From positions 90,898,001-90,962,000 of the forward strand of contig CM060883.1 in the NCBI GenBank assembly GCA_030762935.1: DNA of 64,000 nt, given 5' to 3'. How positions within the stretch are numbered: the first letter of the stretch is position 1; every line of letters begins with the position of its first letter. This stretch comes from Hymenopus coronatus. Lineage: Eukaryota; Arthropoda; Insecta; Mantodea; Hymenopodidae. The position numbers and the translations under genes are program-made. Below are positions 1 to 13,158 of the stretch, piece after piece. The notes under the pieces are model-generated. The model was not told the origin of the DNA and searched no databases. It was given only the letters and a program-made list of their open reading frames with translations.

Positions 1-1793
1 AACTTAAGATTTCGCATATCATATTTCTGTAAACAGTTACAGAACAGTTTCTCGGTGTTTAGTCGTAAGAACTGTTGCACTTGGAATATATACCTAGTGT
101 CTCCCCGAATCTGATAAGCATTACAAATAACTAATCGTTGACTTCGCGTTTAGTGGCTAATCATAGATCCAGGATATTTTTGTAATTACATATTTGAAAT
201 CCTGTATAGTATTTCAATGAAAAGTAAAAATGTTGGCGAATTACGTCATTTGGGACTCCCTTACAAATTTTTATTTTACATTTTTTACATGTTTTGCACG
301 TTTTTACATATAATAACGATGTTACATAAAACGTACATATTTTCTGAGTTTCGTTACGTCTTTTTTATTTTTTAAAAAATGTAATCACATTATAAACTAC
401 TGTTTTCACAAATTTTGCTGAAAGCAACAAAAATCAATCTGTGAAATGGAATGCAAATTAATTAAGAATGCGGTAATAACCGCCTCGCCACGTTCTGATT
501 GTAGTCCGTTTATATGAAAGCAGGTGCCGCTCGACAATGTTGGCCTCCAGTGTCACGTTTCTCGTAGCGCTTTGGGCATTTACAAGGACTGGAGAAGTGT
601 ATTGTTACCATTGTCGCGGTAGTCGGCATCTTGTAATATATCAGCTGCTAGGAAACAAAGTGACAACCATCAAAACATAGCGAGGCGATAATACTGCAGC
701 TAGCTTCTTGCAGGTCTTAGTAAAATGGCACCAGTTGCGTCCTCGCTATCCTGCATGTTGAATTCATGGGTGATATTAGATAGCGCCTTTACAACCGACG
801 GAAAAATAATAGTCTGTCAAGCATTCGGTAAAAGAATTTTAGCCGAAATTTTGATTTTTCCTTTTTATTCAACATATCTTTTACCAGCCGGCCCTACACT
901 CGTTTCACAACGCGACCCAACAAAAGAGCTTGCAACAATTTCTCTTTGCCTACAGTTTCAGCTTTGGCATCATCTTTTACAAGAATCTTACAACTAACAT
1001 TTGCTCTAACACTCACATGTGTGTATGTAACAAATGGCATATTTGATTTTAATTATTGTGACAATTTAGCTCAATCGAGATTAGGCACTTGCAATCAATC
1101 GCGATCATCTGACAGGAGCAATATTGTCGAAACCTTTTATCGCAGCTTATTTCTTTGAAATCTTGTCGCACCTGACTTTCGTTTGTTTAATCTCCAGTTT
1201 TGGTTATTGGTAACAGGGTGACAATCCAATCAGCCAACCAACACTTTTAATTACTGTCAGTTCTACAATTGTACTTTCAATTAATTCATTACAATGTTTA
1301 TTTAAAATTTTATCCAGTTCGTAATGTATTTAGTTAAAAAAAGGCGTGAAATTAATCATTATTGGTATTTCTTATGTATGAGATGAATGCAATAATCTCA
1401 AATAAAATAACGTTTATTTCCATTTCATGCATTAGTTATTAAAAGCTGAAATAAAATAATGGTTCCCTATTTCTATTGTTGCTTTGATATTCGTGCAATG
1501 GGTAGAGGCACGGTCGGTCATATCACAATTCAGGAGGCAGTGAAGAAATAAAGAAAAATAGAAATTCGGTAAATAAACATGGTCGACTGCGTCATCAAGC
1601 ATTAGAGAACTAATGTAAGTACTACAAGCATAGCCCGATAAAATCTTCCTTCCTATATTATAACTATTAATAATCTATTTCGCTGAATTACCTTGATAAA
1701 TACAACTCGTGTTTTCATCTCTTGAGACGATTGACTCCCGGCCCTTCGCTCCGATCGTGAATTATCGACAAGATAAAAACACTAACGGTGTTA
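1..1793. other. AT-rich stretch, no gene recognised
   Basis: I see no coding region, RNA gene or clear mobile element here. Short open frames exist (for example near 725-997) but have no recognisable similarity and no splice-site framework. The segment ends at the 8-bp target duplication of the hAT element. Confidence 0.5.
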
Positions 1794-1949
1794 CTTATGA
1801 CTAGAGACTGGATTACATGCATTTGCATATTTAGCCCTTTTTCACCACTTATGGCATATTTTAACCAAAAACTGGTGATGATGCATTTTCAGGCCTATAT
1901 TTACAATATTTTAGAAATTTGAAAGGGCGCTTTGATGTTTCATAGTGAC

Positions 1950-2201
1950 AGCAGGTTCAAACCCGACGGAGGACGATGGATGTTTTCGGGCATAAAAATC
2001 CTTAGCAAGGCTTCCTTCGGAAGGGAAGTAAAGTTGTTGGTCCCGTGTCGTAAATTTACGGCACGTAAAAGAGCCTTTAACCTGAAAGAGAGGTATCTAA
2101 GCAAAATTAAGCGGTCTTCCACGCTCAGTACTGAATAGGACGCCTGAGAACCACAGCAGTTAAAAAGAGTCCATAAATAAAACTCCGTTTCCATTTTCAG
2201 T
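1950..2201 (+). mobile_element. SINE family B, 5'-truncated copy nested in the hAT element
   Basis: The segment starts at a tRNA B-box-like sequence (GGTTCAAACCCGACGG) and continues with a body shared with two other places in this window: 32500-32803 (minus strand, fuller copy) and 30695-30772 (3' part only). All three share the tail around CATAAATAA. The tRNA A-box half is missing here, so this copy is head-truncated. Its position inside the hAT copy means it inserted after the hAT or was carried by it. Confidence 0.7.
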
Positions 2202-2286
2202 TGATTGTCACACGTCCATTGTTTCAGTTTAGTTTTATATTTATTTGTACAAAGTTCAACACGTAGTGTGTGGTGTGCAGTGCACC

Positions 2287-2519
2287 ATGCCACCCGAAAA
2301 AATAAATGCCGTTTCGTGGATAGCTGACCATCCTGGAACGTTTAGTCGTTATGGAAATAAGTTATACGGTCGAGTTTGCCAGAAAAACGTTTTGTGCACA
2401 AAAAAAAGTTTAAAACAGACCAGCATGTCAAAACAAGACTTCATATTGCAGGTATGTAAAAGATAGGCCCACGACAACAACTTTTAACAGCAGCAAATAA
2501 CAGTAGCAATGATTTAACC

Positions 2520-2554
<35 letters not shown>

Positions 2555-3669
2555 AAAAACCCGCTTTAACATAGATGGATCTATGTGAAGCTTCACAAAG
2601 TTACAAACCCTATTCTCAAAGATTTTCTGCGCAAATATTGCTTAAATCAACATATACTAGATGAATCAACATGCCGGCAATTTGTCTATATTTGTCCATA
2701 TGTTCTGGAAGAAATACGCAATGAACAAGGATAAAAATCATTTGGATTTCAGTAGATGAAACTACCGAAAACTGTGACCGCTACATTGCTAATTTAATTA
2801 TTGATGCGCTAAAACAAAAGCTTCTTCCTCCTATTTAGTGGCCTCAGAAGAATTACAAAATGTAAAACATTCTACGATCGCCAGATTTGTGAATTAGGGC
2901 ATTAAAAAGATATTTCCAGAATCTTCTGCAGATGAAAGGAGATGCTGCTCCCTACATGATCAAAGCTGGTACAGCCCTTCAAGTATTTCACACAAATATG
3001 ATTCATGTGATGCTCTTCGCTCACGGAAGAATAGCGATCCATTTTTGGGAATGTAAACAAGCTGATTTCATCAACAAAGAAAGTGTTTCTTCTGGCATCA
3101 AGGCTTACACGGAGACTATAAAATATACCTTTACCTCCCGAAACAATGCTGACTCGTTGGGGTACCTGGGTCAAAGTTGAGTTGCTTTACAATGAACATT
3201 TCGAGGCCATCAAAGACGTAATAAACGACTTGGATAGTGCAAAGTCATTGGCAGTGCAAGGAAGCATTTAATGATTCAGAAAAACATTGCTACGATTAGC
3301 ACTCATTTTTCCATATACCTGCAAGTATTAAAAAGCTGTAACCTCGAGGTTTGACGTCGGCTGAATCAATTCAGGTAATGAATAAAATCCGTCTAGTGAA
3401 TTCCTCTTGCAAGAGGTATTTCCTAAGAAACTTAAAAGGTTATAAACATTTTGAACAATAACCCAGGCTTTGAACCGTTGTGTCAAATTGATAGTTTTAT
3501 TAATGGGACGGGTGAACTTTTACTAGAAACAATAAGTGCCAATATAGCCCCCAAATTCAAATACCGTCCAGTAACCTCTGTTGATGTAGAACGATCCTTT
3601 TCTGCTTATAACTTTTTTTTGGGCGTCGACTACACAATTTTACTACTGAACATTTGGAAAAGTACCTGA
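2287..3669 (+). pseudogene. hAT transposase remnant
   Basis: The N-terminal reading frame from 2287 (about 60 codons) resembles the CGGBP1-like/BED-type zinc finger of some hAT transposases, with a Trp-Ile start region and a Gly-Arg-Val-Cys segment. The middle is broken by many stops and frameshifts. The C-terminal frame (3451-3669) ends in PVTSVDVERSFSAYNFFL, matching the hAT dimerisation motif usually seen as T-S-x-D-x-E-R-S-F-S. Such proteins bind the element ends and cut and paste the DNA in the nucleus. No continuous frame remains, so it cannot be active. Confidence 0.8.
2527..2550. repeat. (GA)n microsatellite
   Basis: A run of GA dinucleotides inside the hAT element. Confidence 0.9.
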
Positions 3670-3924
3670 TCGTTTCTGTTTACCTCGGTAACAAACTCTA
3701 AACGAATTTGTAAACGATACCTTTTTCTGTTGTAGTAAATATTAAAAACTACAGATTGTATATCATTTTTGAAATTATATACATATAAAACTAATCATTA
3801 CTTTGTAATATTTGATGTTGCATATTTTGATATTTTCATGCATATTATAAGCGTTTTTTCATGCATATTTGCATGCATTTTTTGAGCTTTTTATGTTGCA
3901 TATAATCCGGTCTCTACTTATGAA

Positions 3925-6900
3925 GTACCATATGCGACCGCTCTCCGGTTTGCTTTGGTTTGCGAGGCGGCAGAGTTGGAGACCTTGAAACGTTACAAAC
4001 AGGAAATGCGGCGCGACGGTAACCAGAGTCTATGGAACGCAAGTCTATTGCAAGTCGCAGTACTGCAGTGTCTAGTGAATTGTAGTGAGTTGTGAGTGAC
4101 TGATCGCGCAGTGGCGTGCAATCCATCAATTGCCTACGCGTTGAAACTTGGGTGAATTATTTGTAGTAGTGAATTCAACACTTTATTTGTAACCATTTTA
4201 AGTCAAAAATACATTTGTTACATTAGGTATAGCCTGGATGTGTGATTATTAATTGTATTTAATTATTGTGGGTATGGTTAATTATTTGTATATCGACATT
4301 ATACACAATCCTCCCTTAATTTCCCACTATCATCATAATTAGAAATTACTTTGAAAATGTTATGATTATGTTTATAGTCTCCTGAATTTGTGAACATCCT
4401 GAATGCACATCATTCTCTGGCACTTTGCACACGATGTAACAGACATTTCTCAATACTTTGTGGTGTAGAACATACAATGTATCATTACTTCAACTTGGTC
4501 TTGTCCTTTAATCCTAGCCGTATGTTTGCACCCCACAGTTGTTATACTTAGATTACTATTCATGTTCTCACCCTGTCGACCATGTTAACAAGCTGCTTTA
4601 ACACACATTATGACGGTTCTCTCTTAAGGCTAAACACAATAACACAACAAAACATAACACTTCATTTACCCTAAACAAATATGTATATTTACCATTTTCT
4701 TTTCCTTTATCTACTGCGTTTGAACGTCTATCCATAGAATCACTTACACCTAATGAGGATATCACTCATTATGCTTTATTATTCACTTAGGTTTTACACA
4801 TTCTTTCATTCTATTGTATGATTTAAATTCTTCTCTCTGTTGAAACATGATCTCATTATACTTTACCTTTTAGTATTATTAATATTTACTATTTTGTATG
4901 ACCCTCAGAATTATTTACAACATATATTCTGCTTAACCCTTATTTATCTTATCTCATTATAACAATGTGATAATTCCCTAATATGTGGAGGTGCCGGGTT
5001 CTAATCCCGCGTGGAGGTTTAGGATATGCATGGTGTGGAGATGTGAGTACCCCAGCTCAGGATATGTTGGCATGGAATCTTTCTCAGATGTGGTAACACA
5101 CAAGTGATTTCCTTTGAGTTCAAGCTTGTTAATGAACTCGTTTATTCATTTTGTTCGATATTTTCTGCCGTTGAACACACATGCATTCCTCCTTAAGCTT
5201 CCCCTTTCCAGCTTCGCTTTACGCCACCACGCCTCTCATCTCTCATTGCTTTTGACCGTCTTCTAGTATATTAAATTAACGCTGTTTCTGTCGCAGCCAT
5301 ATGTAACCCGTTCGTTTCCACCGCGACTTAAATATCACGTCTTAACCCAATGGTATTCCATAGCAAATGAAGTTGCGTCCCTCGAAACAAGAAAATCATG
5401 TATATTCGCTTTGTTATGTCCACCCTGGGGCAATGAGCTTCCAAACACATTCGGCTCATTGTCCTGCCTTTAACGGTACTATCCTACCTGAGTCGTGTGC
5501 CCGCTCGCAGTAAACTGTGTATTTGCACTCTTACACGTGTTTTTCATTTCTTCCCTGTCCATTTCCAATGTATATTTGTTCCTTCTTAATATAATTTAAA
5601 TTATATTAGATATAATTTACATCTCCCTTTTAGAGAACGTTTAATCCCGCGATATAACATGTACTGTCTCAACACACACACACATACACACATACATTCA
5701 CATACACGCACACGCAAATGTTTATGGCTTGTTAGGGGATAGTGTCCTAATTTATTCTAGTTTTCTTCTTCCACCCTCTCCTCTTTGTAATATGGCTTTA
5801 TTATCCTTTGTGAACATTTTCATCTACCTTACCGATGACTGGATTACAAATTTCATACTTTTCGGCTCCACATACACTTATGACTTCATATGCTCCCTGG
5901 TATTTGAATAAAATGTTGTGGCATATTTTATAGGCGTCGGCTGATAATTTCCCCGTCTTCACAAGTACTATTATCTCCAGTTTTAATCTCACATATTTTC
6001 TTTTTCTTTTCTTCATATTTAAGTTTCCTTTTCCTCGCCTTTTCCTAAACATTTCTTCTTTGCTTAATTGTTCTGAATATTGGTCAGTAAGAGCCTCAGG
6101 AATTCAGTTACATTTTTTCCCAAAACATGGGGCTGTCAAACGGCACCGCTCCCCCAGTCCACTGAGCAAAAACCATTAGCAAAAAAGACAAACCTATTTT
6201 AGCGGCGAGACGCAACGTAGTAAAATCTGTTTCCTGGAAACACTACTTCAAGTCGAGAATCTCAGTTAAGAGATCAGTAAGTGGAAGACTTAACAACAGC
6301 GAGGGTTGGTTTCCAACCGCAAACTTTAAAATGAGACCGACTTTGGAAGTAGAAGAGTGAGCCAGAGTCATTATGTTCTGAAAAATACTATACAAACACT
6401 AGGCGTTTTCTTTCCATCCAAGGCTTTATTCCTGTTACTTGATTGGTAGTTTCGTTGAGTGGTCTCTGAACAAAGCTTATATATTTATTTATACCACGTG
6501 CTTTGGAATCTGTTACACAAAATCTTCAGATAATTTGAAATTTATTTTACTTTATTTTTCACTGAATTAGAACTGGTTTATACATTTACAATTAGCTTTG
6601 TATTGTTCTCTTTCAATTCTTGCATAAAAGTGGTTGCAGCAGAGCTCAAAGCTGCCCTTTTAGAACGTAAGACATTATAATTCGGTTCATGCATGCTTCA
6701 TTTGTGGCTTTTTAATACTTAATTTCTTACGTAGTTACTGAATGCGCCATATTAAACAAATATAGCAAAGCCATAATTATCCGCGAGTGCAACAAAAAAT
6801 ATTAAATACGAGGTTCAAACAACCCATCTCAATGCAGTCAACAACGTAGAAAATATAATAAGCCGTACAGTGCGAAGGTCGAAATTGCTGACATGTTTAT

Positions 6901-9329
6901 TGTATTGTCTGTTCGGCAGTGTTTTAGTCGGTGGATTGGGGCGCCCTTCCAAGCATGTAGGGGTTTAGCAAGTGGAAGGAGGTAGTGGTTTCTTAGTCTG
7001 AAGCTAGCGAAGAGTAAAGGCGTGTGACAGAGTGGATAACATTTGTGTGTTCACTGTATTGTCTGATTCCCGTAGATTTTGAAAACTCGTCATCTGACTC
7101 TGAGTAAAGTATTGCAACACTGTTGACCGTTTTGCCACGCGCGAAATTAGTTCATCATACGTGTACCCCTCCCTCAGGTTAAAGTGTTACTTGGGCGAAA
7201 GGCACTCCAACCCACTAGCTATGACACCGCTGAACAGACAGTACATCCTAATCCTAAAGGCCTTCTCGAAATTTATGGGTGTGTGGCAGGCTCTTGTTTT
7301 TTGTTTCGGTCATGCCTTTTACATTTTCAGATCACTGATCTTGACGACCCGAGCGGACCTACAGTGGTGCCAATAGTTAGTAAGCACGCTTAGTGATCCG
7401 TGGTAGTTTATGTTTTCGTGTGCTAAAGTTTAATGTTTCGTGTTTCGTTTAGCAATGGGAGTGAACGGGAACGAACACAGTGAACAAATTGGTTTGAGCC
7501 TGTAGATGGATCGCTTCAATATTTCGAGGACCGAGACAACGATGCACATCTTGGGGGGAGGGGGGAATCATGTTAATAAAGGTACAATATAGGATAAGAA
7601 AATTTGCTTCCCAAGTAGGATGTAAAAGCGAGTGAATTATTCTTTTTCTTCTTCTTCTTCTTTTTTAAGGTTTAACGCAATACTTTTGTCAACAGTGCAG
7701 TACATATTGCTTTTGTTTTCTGCTCTTTATTTTAATGAGTTATCTTAAAGCAAAGGTTTCTTCCGTTTTTAAACGTTATGTTTCGGGAAATAAGCGCGCG
7801 GGAGTGAGGATCGCACCACCACCTGCTTACGACCTCGGGGAATTCCTCAGTTAGGCGATTGCGTCTATTCACATAATGTGAACTTTTACTATGTTGTTAA
7901 CTTTGCAACAACTTTCCTTACAGGGCGAAAGTTTATAATAATCTGAGAAATTGAGTAAATATTTTTCGTTATTTCTAGATATTAATTACGTTTATTTAGG
8001 TCGACGATTATCTAGAACAAACATGAGTATCACAGTTTTCAGTGTGAGGTATAACTTCTTTTATTTGATTTTGTTAATGACATACAAATTAAAATGAAAT
8101 GCTTAATACGATATAATTATTACAAATTCCATTTGATAGGCATTTTAACATATTAGGCAGGTAGAACCAGACAAAATAGGAATGCCAGAGCCGGGATTTG
8201 CGCCACGGAGCACGCGGTTCAAATCCCGACGAAGAAATAGAATTTTTCAGTCTATCTATCCAACTGCAATCATACACTTGTGTGGAAAAAAGAATTTGCA
8301 AATATTGTCCTTCAAATTTATGTTCATGTGTGACGGAGGACTGAGTACTGAATTACATACCATTGATATTATGCACTTAAAATGTGATATATGTTATAGT
8401 TAATAATATTAATGTCTTAACCAAACCCCGTGCCTTAATGGAGTAGCAAAGTGATGCTTTATAAACTAGAAGTCAACATAAAATCTTGTTTACAAAGAAT
8501 AAGGTGACTTTGTCTTTTTTTAGGGTTCTATTATATTTCAATTCATTTATTTCGAGTAATCATAATGAGCTAATCAGCTTCTCAAACAATGGCAAAATAT
8601 CTGCATTGTTGATATTATCTCAATAGGAGAGATAATAAGCAAGCAATGAATTTCTAAAATTACAGCCAGAGAATAACGTATCACGTACGCGCATTTTACA
8701 TTATGATTATAAAGGGAGAAAAAATTAACGTTGTGAATCGTGTACACATTTGAATTCGAATAACCTTATTTTCACCATTTAAACTATTACATCGGTTTAA
8801 ATATTTATTCATCATTTGACTGAGATTAACAAAAGAAAGTAAAGAAACCCAGTACTGAAAACTGCGATGCTCTACATAAACTTCTCTTTTCAAATAAATT
8901 CAATGTTTGTTTCTTAGCTAATATAAACATTAAATAAATACGAACTAAACTCTTTAACCTGATAATAGTATTCAAGAATTATAGACAGATGCCTTCGAAT
9001 GTGGGTATTTCAAAAAAAACATTGATTTTGGGAGGAATGTTGAGGTAGGCCTTGTTTTATTTGCAGCATTTGCAATTTTGTTTTATAAAGCATTCAGTTG
9101 CAAAAATGCAATCGTTGCAGCGTTACTAATTTGGCAGCAAATTTTACAACGCCATGCAAAGTAAAATCAACCAAATAATTTGCTGTTCTATGGGAGGAGT
9201 GTTATGAAAAAAAAAAAAGAGATTCTATTAATGTTTAAAAATTATATTTCGCACTGGTCAGATAGGTATATAACTATTTTCCAAAAAAAAAAAAAAAAAA
9301 AAAAGCACAAACCTTCCAACTTCTCTGGT
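3925..9329. other. No gene recognised; scattered simple repeats and weak tRNA-like segments
   Basis: I see no gene here. A GGGTTCTAATCCCGCG segment near 4995-5020 and a CGGTTCAAATCCCGAC segment near 8214-8229 look like tRNA B-boxes of degraded SINEs, but I cannot define full copies. A CA-rich run lies at 5672-5710 and a TTC-rich run at 7640-7665. The open frames are short and lack recognisable similarity. Confidence 0.45.
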
Positions 9330-9445
9330 ATTCGGCAGAAACATGCTGATGTAACTTTGTAAATAAAGTTCTGTGTTGATAACTTTAGTTCTTGTTTAGT
9401 GATGCCAAATCGTCTGTCACTTTCTGCACGACCCACGTGGTATAA
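9330..9445. mobile_element. End fragment of a mariner-type non-autonomous element
   Basis: The text TTGTAAATAAAGTTCTGTG followed by a CCAAATCGTCTGTCACTTTC segment matches the inverted-repeat ends of the elements at 11146-11825 and 12517-13156. Only one end is visible here, next to a poly-A run at 9283-9304. Confidence 0.6.
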
Positions 9446-9476
9446 TGAAGGCATCTTTAGCCCGTATTTGGTTTCT

Positions 9477-9598
9477 TATAGTGTTTAACGCCCGCTTTTA
9501 CTGCAAATGGCACTGCAGGCGATGAGACATGATACATGGAGTACCGGTGGAATGCGATGGTGGGGAAACCGGAGAACCCGAAGAAAACCCGCCCCTGG
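9477..9598 (-). mobile_element. SINE family A, 5'-truncated copy
   Basis: The plus-strand text TAGTGTTTAACGCCCGCTTT followed by a GGTGGAATGCGATGG segment matches the 3' half of the full copy at 56193-56433, reverse-complemented. The tRNA head is missing, as expected for a 5'-truncated retroposed copy. Confidence 0.8.
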
Positions 9599-9604
9599 AT
9601 TAAG

Positions 9605-10259
9605 GTAGTGATTGCGGTCAGTGTAAGAAACAATACGAAGCACCCACTATAATGCTGTTGTTATTGTTCGTTGTGGAAGTGAAACATTCAGGAGTAAGTA
9701 AAATATGTAATAAATTAAAATGCAGATCTTATTAGTTCTAAGAGCTTAATGCACTTGAATTCCCTAACGCGAGGTAAGCCCCACTTACAAATGATAACCT
9801 CCAATATGAACAAATATTTTCTGCCAATACTGCAATAGTTGCATAATCACATTAGCATTTATGCACAGGTCTCTTCCTATGAAATGCTGAATTTCATTGT
9901 GGTCCTCGTTGAAACGTATCGCGAGGTTTAATAACACAGTAAAAACCTTGAAAATGTCATTCGTTTTGACAGCTAATTACATCGCGAAATCGATATTGAA
10001 ACAATATATTAACAACGCAATTACGTTCACCAAATGTATTATGCAACCATGGTACTTGCAGAACAAAGTTATGCTCTGATTAGAAACCATTGTGTATTCA
10101 TTACCCCTAATGAAATGGTCAGCCACGTAATGTGTTTTGTTTGCAGCAATGATATATTTTTACTTTCTCTACACGTAATGTGTACGTTAAGTATAGAGAA
10201 GGGATTGCATTCCACCAAAAATTTGATCCTGAGATTTCACTGGAAATATATGTTTTAGG
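9605..10259. other. AT-rich spacer, nothing recognised
   Basis: I see no gene, inverted repeat or SINE in this stretch. Confidence 0.5.
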
Positions 10260-11050
10260 GTCCCCTGTATCCAAAAAAAAGAACCATTTTCACAAAAAGA
10301 TCCGTGTGTGTGTGGGGGGGTAAGTGTCCGTGTGTCTGTGAACACGATAACTCAAAAACGAAAAGTCGGTAAAATACAAAACTGGGTATTTAAGATTAGT
10401 ATCTTCCAGGGATGCGACACGAAGGTTTTGAGAAAAATCCCCCCACCCCAAACTACCCTTTACATGAAACCTTTTCGAAAATGTTTATTTCTCAAAAATT
10501 GCTCTAACGGTTTTGATTAAAATATCACATATTAAAGATATTTACTTGACAAATAAAATGTATATCTTGAATTTTGTGGGAATAGCCTCTGAAGACTACT
10601 TTATTCTGGACGAATTTACGGAATTTTGCATAACTGCTAAAACTGTAAGAGATGGACAAAAACTTATCATATAGAAAATGTAGAGCATATTAAAACACAC
10701 AATTTATGTTATATACATGTTTTTCGTGGAATTAATTTTTAAGATATTCCTTGTGGTTTCAGGCTTTGAAAAACTTATACTTTTCTCATACTGAAATTTG
10801 TCAACTCCTGTCCATACAAACAAAGGAACTTCAGTCATATAGCATCCAGCTTTTGACTATCACTTTAATATATGGTACTCCCTTATTTCGCTTCTACTTA
10901 CAAGGAAGCAAGTAATAAGACTATTTCTGCTAATATTTTCTCGATTAGCATGAAGTAAATAGAAGCATTAGCATTTTAAGAATAATTTGTTGCAGGTATG
11001 TAGAGCAAGTTATGTGTATGGAACACATCAGATTTTTTCCTAATGGTATA
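10260..11050 (+). repeat. Dispersed repeat R1, plus-strand copy
   Basis: R1 begins next to a GT-rich microsatellite, passes through an AACTCAAAAACGAAAAGTC segment, a GGGATGCGACACGAAGGTTT segment and a CTCGATTAGCATGAAGTAAA segment, and ends near GGAACACATCAGATTTTTT. Recognisable copies recur near 25600, 28384-29260, 40390, 41400-42180 and 42200-42480 in both orientations. I saw no coding capacity, so it is probably a non-autonomous element. Its class is unknown. Confidence 0.65.
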
Positions 11051-11145
11051 GCAAGTGCTCATACATCGGTTGCTTAAACAAAAGAAGGCAGATATCTCAG
11101 TTTTTGTTTGACCCGTGCGTATGTGTGCGTGTGCGTCTCCAAGTA

Positions 11146-11825
11146 CGAGGGCCATCCAGACGATTTGGCGTAACTGAATAGTAACGAAAGTTACCAACAC
11201 AAAACTTTACTTGCAAAGCTACAGTACCTTACTCTATTTCTCAACGTAATCGTTATTGCTATCAAGGTATTTATTGTCACGTGATAACGGTTTTTCAATG
11301 CAGATGTACTCTTTCACCGCTAAAGATCTGAGCCAAGATGTCACGGCCACCTTGAGGTCTTCATGGCTGGGAAATTTTTAACACCCAAAAAATAATGTAC
11401 GGTGTCCAAAGTGAAACACCGGTTTTTTACTAATTCTTTTATCAGCATTTGCTTTCAACTCCTCCATAACGATTGCTGAACTTCCACTCCGGTCTTTATC
11501 GCATACACTGGTTCTTCCATGATTACCCGTAAATTATGCGTCATTTCCTCACTGAAGATTTGTGCATAGCTTATCATCATACACTTGCGTTATTTACCTA
11601 TAAAATTCAATGGGCCTAACATGTTGTGCATTCAAAAAACGAGTAAGTTCTTTGGCGGTAGAAAAATCCAACACTGACATTGAAAAACTGCTACCATAAA
11701 TATCTTGATAGTAATGATGATTACGTTGAGAAATAGAGTAAGGTATGTAATTTTGTAAATAAAGTTTTGTGTTGATAAAGTTCATTATCATTTAGTTATG
11801 CCAAATTGTCTGTTACTTTCCCTCG
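11146..11825. mobile_element. Mariner-type non-autonomous element 1 with TA target sites
   Basis: The 680-bp segment starts CGAGGGCCATCCAGACGAT and ends CCCTCG, with TA on both sides (11144-11145 and 11826-11827). About 85 bp at each end form imperfect inverted repeats sharing the segment that reads TTTTGTGTTGATAA on one side. The interior contains the antisense of a mariner-like transposase C-terminal region, also seen in element 2. It is most likely an internal deletion derivative of a Tc1/mariner transposon. Confidence 0.7.
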
Positions 11826-12106
11826 TACGAAATGTATAAATACCAACATCCCTATTATTAGCATCTTCCAATGGTGTGACATTAGGATTTCCAGAAAAAT
11901 CATTCATCCCAATATACTCGTTTATATGAAAAATAAATCGTTAATCTCGATTTTCTCAAATCTTCTGTCCCGTGAAACTGAAACATCTAAATATTAAAAT
12001 CAGGCACAGGGAGATTGAGACTCCTGCAGAAGACGCTAGGCTTTGTGCAGTCGATCTAGTTTAACTGTAGGTTCACTGTGAACAATATGCGTTAAATACA
12101 CAGCTG

Positions 12107-12182
<76 letters not shown>
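12107..12182. repeat. (CT)n followed by (TA)n microsatellite
   Basis: A CT dinucleotide run passes directly into a TA run. Confidence 0.9.
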
Positions 12183-12185
<3 letters not shown>

Positions 12186-12468
12186 AGTTTTCTCCCCTTT
12201 CTTCTATCATTCTCTGTCCGACTCCTCTCCCTCTCCCAATCTCTCTGTCTCCACCTAGAATTCATCCTCTCTCTTCCTCTGCGCATTGTACCTCATGCTA
12301 CACCTCAAAATTCTGTATTGAAATTACCATTTCTGAGAAGTAAATAAAAATGTTAACATATACGTAAAAAGAGTTTTATAACATGTGCGTGCGCACACAG
12401 TCAAAACCATACTTGTGTATAATCTATATATTTTTTACGCCTATAGCCTTTACTTTTGTGCATACACA

Positions 12469-12471
<3 letters not shown>

Positions 12472-12507
<36 letters not shown>
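12472..12507. repeat. (CA)n microsatellite
   Basis: A run of CA dinucleotides that abuts the left end of mariner-type element 2 and may have replaced its first bases. Confidence 0.9.
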
Positions 12508-12511
<4 letters not shown>

Positions 12512-12516
12512 AGAGA

Positions 12517-13156
12517 GTCATCCACAAAGCGACAGACGAATTGGCATTATTAAATGATAATGAAATATATCAACAAAAAACTTTATTTACAAAGTTACAG
12601 TACCTTATTCTATTTCACTGTCTAATTTCCATTCTGTCAAGAAATTTGTCAGGTGGTACCACTTTTTCAATGCCGATGTTATACTTTTACACCACTAAAA
12701 AACCTATTCGTTTTTTGTTTTTTGTTTGTTCTCTTTTGTTTTTTAATGCACAAAATGTTATATTTAAATAACTCAAGAGTGTAGTGATAATGCAATGAAC
12801 GAATCTTCAGTGAGGAAATGGCCCATAATTTACGAGTAATCAAGGAAGAACCAGTAAGTACGATAAAGACTTGAATGCAAATTCATCAATCATTATGGAG
12901 GAGTTGAAAGCAAATGTTGATTAAATAATTAAGAAAAACCAGGGTTTCACTTTGTACACCGGACAGGACTTTTTTAATGGAAAAGATTTCCCAGCCATGA
13001 AGACCTCAAAGTGGCAGTGACATGTTGGCTCATATCTTTAGCGATGAAAGAGTACAACATCTGCATTCAAAAAACGCTACTACGTGACAATAAGTTGAAA
13101 ACTTTGGTTATTGATTAGTTATACCAAATCGTCTGTCACTTTCTGGATGGCCCTCG
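12517..13156. mobile_element. Mariner-type non-autonomous element 2, interior inverted relative to element 1
   Basis: The right end reads CTGGATGGCCCTCG followed by TA (13157-13158); the left end is recognisable from CATCCACAAAGCGACAGACG but its outermost bases are lost beside the CA microsatellite. The interior at about 12790-13100 is the reverse complement of the interior of element 1. On the plus strand it encodes a fragment (FPAMKTSK, then VTCWLISLAMKEYN in another frame) resembling the C-terminal region of mariner transposases. No usable open frame remains. Confidence 0.7.
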
Positions 13157-13158
13157 TA

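Larger units (their letters stand above)
1802..3916 (+). mobile_element. hAT-family DNA transposon, decayed, with 8-bp target duplication
   Basis: The ends are inverted: the left end reads TAGAGACTGGATTACATGCA and the right end, reverse-complemented, reads TAGAGACCGGATTATATGCA. They are flanked by CTTATGAC (1794-1801) and CTTATGAA (3917-3924), an 8-bp duplication with one mismatch, which is the hAT hallmark. Inside are remnants of a transposase with an N-terminal zinc-finger-like segment and a C-terminal dimerisation motif, both on the plus strand. A SINE fragment lies between the left end and the coding remnant. About 2.1 kb fits a degraded autonomous copy. The family is well supported by termini, duplication and protein motif together; the subfamily is not determined. 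Confidence 0.85.
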
